8,149 bases of DNA, taken from the NCBI GenBank assembly GCA_007119835.1, contig SKOX01000050.1, positions 1-8,149 of the forward strand, written 5' to 3'. The DNA comes from Paracoccaceae bacterium. GTDB taxonomy: Bacteria; Pseudomonadota; Alphaproteobacteria; Rhodobacterales; Rhodobacteraceae. The notes beneath the pieces were generated by a model. It was not told the DNA's origin and did no database searches. It saw only the letters and a list, made by a program, of their open reading frames with translations. Below, piece by piece: positions 5,353-8,149 of the stretch. Position 1 is the stretch's first letter; every line of letters begins with the position of its first letter. A program made the translations under genes and the position numbers.

Positions 5353-5994
5353 ATGCGCCGCCTCGCCCGCCTCGCCGCAGCGATGCTCGTCGCGACGCTG
5401 ACGCACGGCGCGGCCGGCGCGGGCGCGCCCGGCGTCTTCGACCATTACCTGCTCGCGCTCAGCTGGAGCCCGAGCTGGTGCGAGACGACGGGCGACGCCC
5501 GGGAGGCGGACGTCTGCGCGACCGGCGCCGGCGAAGGCTTCACCCTGCACGGGCTCTGGCCGCAGAACGCCCGCGGCTGGCCGGAATACTGCGCAAGCCC
5601 CGTGCGCAACCCGAGCAGGGCCGAGACGCGGGCGATGGTGGACATCATGGGCAGCGCCGGGCTCGCCTGGCACCAGTGGGTCAAGCACGGCCGGTGCTCG
5701 GGCCTCGCGGGCCCCGACTACCTCGCCCTGTCGCGGGCGGCCTACGAGGCGCTGGCCCTGCCGGAACCCGACGCTCTCGCCGGAAGCACGACGCCCGACG
5801 CGCTGAGCGAACGCCTGCGCGCGCTCAACCCCGACCTGCCGCCCGACGGCATCGTCGTCACCTGCCGCGGCGGGCTCGCGATGGAGGTGCGGGTCTGCCT
5901 CACGCGCGATCTCGCGCCGCGGCCCTGCGCCGAGGACGTGCTCGCCCGCGCCTGCTCGCCGGAACGGGAGGTGACGCTGCCGCCGCCCCGCTGA
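5353..5994 (+). CDS. Exported ribonuclease T2 family protein
   Basis: The 213-aa protein is a predicted periplasmic or secreted RNase of the T2 family, which cleaves RNA through a 2',3'-cyclic phosphate. An N-terminal signal peptide (MRRLARLAAAMLVATL) is followed by likely cleavage near residue 23. The mature part shows YLLALSWSPSWC, then the CAS I motif FTLHGLWPQ (63-71, catalytic His66) and the CAS II motif WHQWVKHGRC (106-115). CAS II supplies the second His at 107, Lys111 and His112, matching the spacing of RNase Rh His104/Lys108/His109. The position of the conserved Glu105 is Gln108 here, which may lower or change activity. Eight cysteines (43, 55, 80, 115, 171, 182, 192, 201) fit disulfide-rich T2 enzymes. 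The start has AAAGGGG 8 nt upstream. The Nudix gene follows on the same strand with a 78-bp gap, so co-transcription is possible, although the two proteins would work in different compartments. Confidence 0.95.
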   Translation: MRRLARLAAAMLVATLTHGAAGAGAPGVFDHYLLALSWSPSWCETTGDAREADVCATGAGEGFTLHGLWPQNARGWPEYCASPVRNPSRAETRAMVDIMGSAGLAWHQWVKHGRCSGLAGPDYLALSRAAYEALALPEPDALAGSTTPDALSERLRALNPDLPPDGIVVTCRGGLAMEVRVCLTRDLAPRPCAEDVLARACSPEREVTLPPPR

Positions 5995-6072
5995 GAGTCG
6001 CTCTTTTTCCCGCCCTGCGCGTTCTCTATCTGAACGCCGCAGATCCCCGTGGCACGAATCCGAGGAGCGCCG

Positions 6073-6591
6073 ATGCACGACACCGTCAGCCGACGCGACC
6101 CCGACCGGCCAGCGCAAAGCGGCGTCGTCGCGCGCGCGCACCTGCGGGCGGGCCGCCTGCTCGTCAACGTCGTCAACATGGTGCGGCCGCGGGTCACCCT
6201 CGGCGTCCGCCTGCTGGCTTGCGACGCCGGCGGCCGGGTCTTCCTCGTGCGCCACTCCTACCTGCCGGGCTACCACCTGCCGGGCGGCGGCGTCACCCCG
6301 GGCGAGACCTGCCAGCAGGCCGCAATCCGCGAGGGCCGCGAGGAGGGCGGGCTCGAGCTCACGAGCCCGCCGGACCTGTTCGGCGTCTATCTCAACCGGA
6401 TGCTGGCCGAGCGCGACCATGTCGTGCTCTTCGTGGCGCGCGGCGCGAGTGCGGCCGCGCGGCCCCGCGGGCTCGAGACGCTCGAGGCGGGCTTCTTCGA
6501 CCCCGCAGCACTCCCCGAGAGCACCACGCCCGCCACGCGCGCCCGCGTCGAGGAGGTCCTCTTCGGCAGGACGCCGTCGGCCGACTGGTAG
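6073..6591 (+). CDS. Nudix hydrolase family protein
   Basis: The 172-aa cytoplasmic protein has a single Nudix domain, which typically hydrolyses nucleoside diphosphates linked to another group. The Nudix box spans residues 72-94: G72, then VTPGE with E78, T79-I85, REGREEGGL. It fits G-x5-E-x7-R-E-U-x-E-E-x-G-U except that the first U position is Gly88 rather than an aliphatic residue; the metal-binding E87, E90 and E91 are all present. Around it are VTLGVRLLACDAGGRVFLVR and YLPGYHLPGGG, as in alphaproteobacterial Nudix proteins of unknown substrate. I prefer ATG 6073, with GAGGAG 5 nt upstream (6062-6067), over GTG 6049, which would overlap that site. The stop is 4 bp from the stop of the convergent TpsB gene, so the two transcripts probably overlap at their 3' ends. 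Substrate cannot be told from sequence. Confidence 0.93.
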   Translation: MHDTVSRRDPDRPAQSGVVARAHLRAGRLLVNVVNMVRPRVTLGVRLLACDAGGRVFLVRHSYLPGYHLPGGGVTPGETCQQAAIREGREEGGLELTSPPDLFGVYLNRMLAERDHVVLFVARGASAAARPRGLETLEAGFFDPAALPESTTPATRARVEEVLFGRTPSADW

Positions 6592-6595
6592 GGCC

Positions 6596-8149
6596 TCAGA
6601 AACGCGCGACCACGCCGATGAAGCCCCGGATCTCGCCGCCGTCGCGGCCGGGGCGGTCGGCGGGCCTGCCCTCGACCTGACGGGCGATCTCGGGCGTCAG
6701 CGTGAGCCGCGGCGAGAGGTCGATCCGCGCGCCGATCCCGACCGAGGCGAGGCTTTCCCAGCGGTCGCCGTCGCGCGCCTCCGCCCGGTCGCGGGCGCGG
6801 CCGGCGTCGCCGAAGCCGTAGAGCTCGGCCGCCCGGCCCTCGCCGCCGAGCCCGACCTGGCGGCGCAGCTCGAGCCTGGCGCCGAAGCCCGAGTCTCCCG
6901 TGACGTTGCCCGGTGCGAAGCCGCGGCCGATGGTCGAGCCGCCGAGCGCGAAGCGCTCGGCTTCGGGCAGGATGTTGCCCGCCACCTGCCACAGCGCCTC
7001 GGCGAAGAGCGACCAGTCGTCGGGCAGGCGCTGCAGCCGGGCCAGGCGGCCGTAGGCGCGGGTGAAGGTCGGCGTCGCCGCCGCCGGGCCGTCGGCGCCG
7101 ATGCCGGCACCGGCGGCGTCGAGACCCTGGCGGACCGTGATGTCGGCGATGGAGACGCCGCCCCTTGTGTCGGCGCGGTCGAAGCTCGCGCCGACCTCGA
7201 GTCCGAGGACGGTGTCGCGCTGCTCGACCTCCTCGCCGCCGAAGCGGGTGACGGTGTCGCTGCGGCGCCAGTCGAGGCCCAGCCGGCCGAAGACGTTGCC
7301 CGCCCGGCTGCGCACGAAGGGCACGAAGAACTGGGCGCCGAAGCCGAGCTCGTCGGAGAGAAGCCGCAGGTCCTCGACGACGGTGCTGGGACGGCCGTGG
7401 GAGGCGTCCGCGCGCAGACCGATCGTCGCGCCGTCGAACACGCCGCCGTCCCCGGCCTCGACGGGAAAGGCCGCGTCGCCGCGGATGTAGCCGAGGCGGC
7501 CGTCGACCGGGTCGCCCGAGACGAGGAGATCGAGCCGGTCGGTCCCGCCAAGGGCGCCGAACGCGGTGACGCCGGCGGTGGCGGTGACGTCGCCGTAAAG
7601 CCGCGAGCCGCGGTTGTCGATCGCGGCGAATCCCGAGACCGGCCGCCGATCGACCAGCACGGTTAGATCGGCGGCGGCGAGCGTCTCGGGCGAGGGCCCG
7701 AGCACGGTCTCGACCCCGCCGCCGAGGCTGTCGCGGGCAAGCAGCACCGCGCGCTCGAGGTCGGCGATGTCGAGCGGGCGCCCGCTGGCGGCACGGGCGA
7801 AGCGGCGCTCGGTCCAGGTCGCAGCGGCCGGGCTGGCGCCCTCGACGGCGACGCGGTCGACGAAGCCCTCGACCACCTGGATGCGGACGACGCCGCCTTC
7901 CACCGTCTGCGCCGGCACCACCGCCTGGGAGAGCACGAAGCCCTCGTCGCGATAGCGGGCTCCGATGGCCGCGGCGATCGCCTCGAGCTCCGGGAGCGTG
8001 ACCGGGCGGCCGAGGAGATCCTCCCAGAGCGGCCGGAGGACGTCCGCCGGGATCGCGGCCGCGCCGTCCACCACCACCGCCTCGAGGCGGAAGGCCGGAC
8101 CGCTCGCCGGGGCGTCGGGCCGCGCCGCCGGCACCGCGGGCGCCCGCGG
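6596..8149 (-). CDS. TpsB/ShlB-FhaC family outer-membrane transporter (N-terminus truncated by window edge)
   Basis: The frame is open to the right edge, so 517 residues of the C-terminal part are visible and the signal peptide and start lie outside. It is an Omp85-superfamily two-partner-secretion pore that would export a large TpsA protein. A Pro/Ala-rich linker (visible residues 1-18) is followed by a POTRA_2-type domain (about 20-103, FRLEAVVVDGAAAIP to VEGFVDRVAVEG), a second POTRA-like segment ending in DLTVLVDRRP, and a 16-strand-type beta-barrel from GFAAIDNRGS to the end. Two hallmark motifs are present: the L6-loop RGF (409-411, in IGRGFAPGN) and FGDAG (446-450). The last residue is phenylalanine, as in BAM-assembled barrels. 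GTG 8134 is an internal valine codon, not a supported start. A TpsA partner, if present, would be beyond the right edge. Confidence 0.9.
   Translation of the reverse strand, partial: PRAPAVPAARPDAPASGPAFRLEAVVVDGAAAIPADVLRPLWEDLLGRPVTLPELEAIAAAIGARYRDEGFVLSQAVVPAQTVEGGVVRIQVVEGFVDRVAVEGASPAAATWTERRFARAASGRPLDIADLERAVLLARDSLGGGVETVLGPSPETLAAADLTVLVDRRPVSGFAAIDNRGSRLYGDVTATAGVTAFGALGGTDRLDLLVSGDPVDGRLGYIRGDAAFPVEAGDGGVFDGATIGLRADASHGRPSTVVEDLRLLSDELGFGAQFFVPFVRSRAGNVFGRLGLDWRRSDTVTRFGGEEVEQRDTVLGLEVGASFDRADTRGGVSIADITVRQGLDAAGAGIGADGPAAATPTFTRAYGRLARLQRLPDDWSLFAEALWQVAGNILPEAERFALGGSTIGRGFAPGNVTGDSGFGARLELRRQVGLGGEGRAAELYGFGDAGRARDRAEARDGDRWESLASVGIGARIDLSPRLTLTPEIARQVEGRPADRPGRDGGEIRGFIGVVARF

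Noticed and set aside
5994..6008. AGAG-TCG-CTCT stem followed by T5 after the RNase T2 stop, as an intrinsic terminator
   Set aside because: The stem is only 4 bp and overlaps the stop codon; too weak to call, and the Nudix gene may be co-transcribed.
4153..6420. 755-codon minus-strand open frame spanning trcR, RNase T2 and part of the Nudix gene
   Set aside because: It crosses three genes with clear families in other frames; its composition (Arg, Ala, Gly rich) is typical of a shadow frame in GC-rich DNA.
8132..8134. GTG as the start codon of the TpsB gene
   Set aside because: The frame stays open to the window edge and the protein would lack a signal peptide, which an outer-membrane pore needs; it is an internal valine codon.

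Overview
The window is a GC-rich stretch (long runs of G and C, codons ending mostly in G/C) that looks like chromosomal DNA of an alphaproteobacterium. The best taxonomic evidence is gene content: a DUF1013/TrcR cell-cycle protein, which is known from Alphaproteobacteria, and a ScfR-type (RamB/PccR-like) regulator next to a serine-glyoxylate-type aminotransferase. I see no insertion sequences, integrases, tRNAs, rRNAs or CRISPR repeats. The genus cannot be fixed from the sequence alone.

Layout. Left part (1-2809, minus strand): a tripartite tricarboxylate transporter substrate-binding protein (63-position gap to hairpins at the left edge; CDS 83-1063) lies downstream of a large XRE/ScfR regulator (1400-2809). 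The 336-bp gap between them is less GC-rich near 1160-1235 and carries several short direct and inverted repeats around TTGCAA- and GTAAGTT-like motifs. Middle-left (2978-4207, plus strand): a serine-glyoxylate aminotransferase starts divergently from the regulator, across a 168-bp spacer that carries a perfect CGTGTAA/TTACACG inverted repeat. Centre (4413-5210, minus strand): TrcR with an acidic C-terminal tail. Right-centre (5353-6591, plus strand): an exported RNase T2, then a Nudix hydrolase. Right edge (6596-8149, minus strand): most of a TpsB/ShlB-family outer-membrane transporter, its N-terminus cut by the window edge.

How the genes may work together. ScfR-type regulators sense short-chain acyl-CoA or related central-carbon status, and homologues control glyoxylate, acetate and propionate metabolism. 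Here such a regulator sits between a glyoxylate-consuming aminotransferase and a carboxylate-uptake binding protein, and repeats that could be operators lie in both gaps. This suggests a small regulon for organic-acid uptake and glyoxylate/C2 metabolism (inference). The TrcR, RNase T2, Nudix and TpsB genes look like unrelated neighbours. TrcR and RNase T2 share a divergent 142-bp promoter region, and the Nudix and TpsB genes converge with only 4 bp between stop codons. No clearly novel defence or mobile system is visible; the most interesting material is regulatory sequence around the ScfR gene and some residue-level oddities in the RNase T2, ScfR and TrcR proteins.
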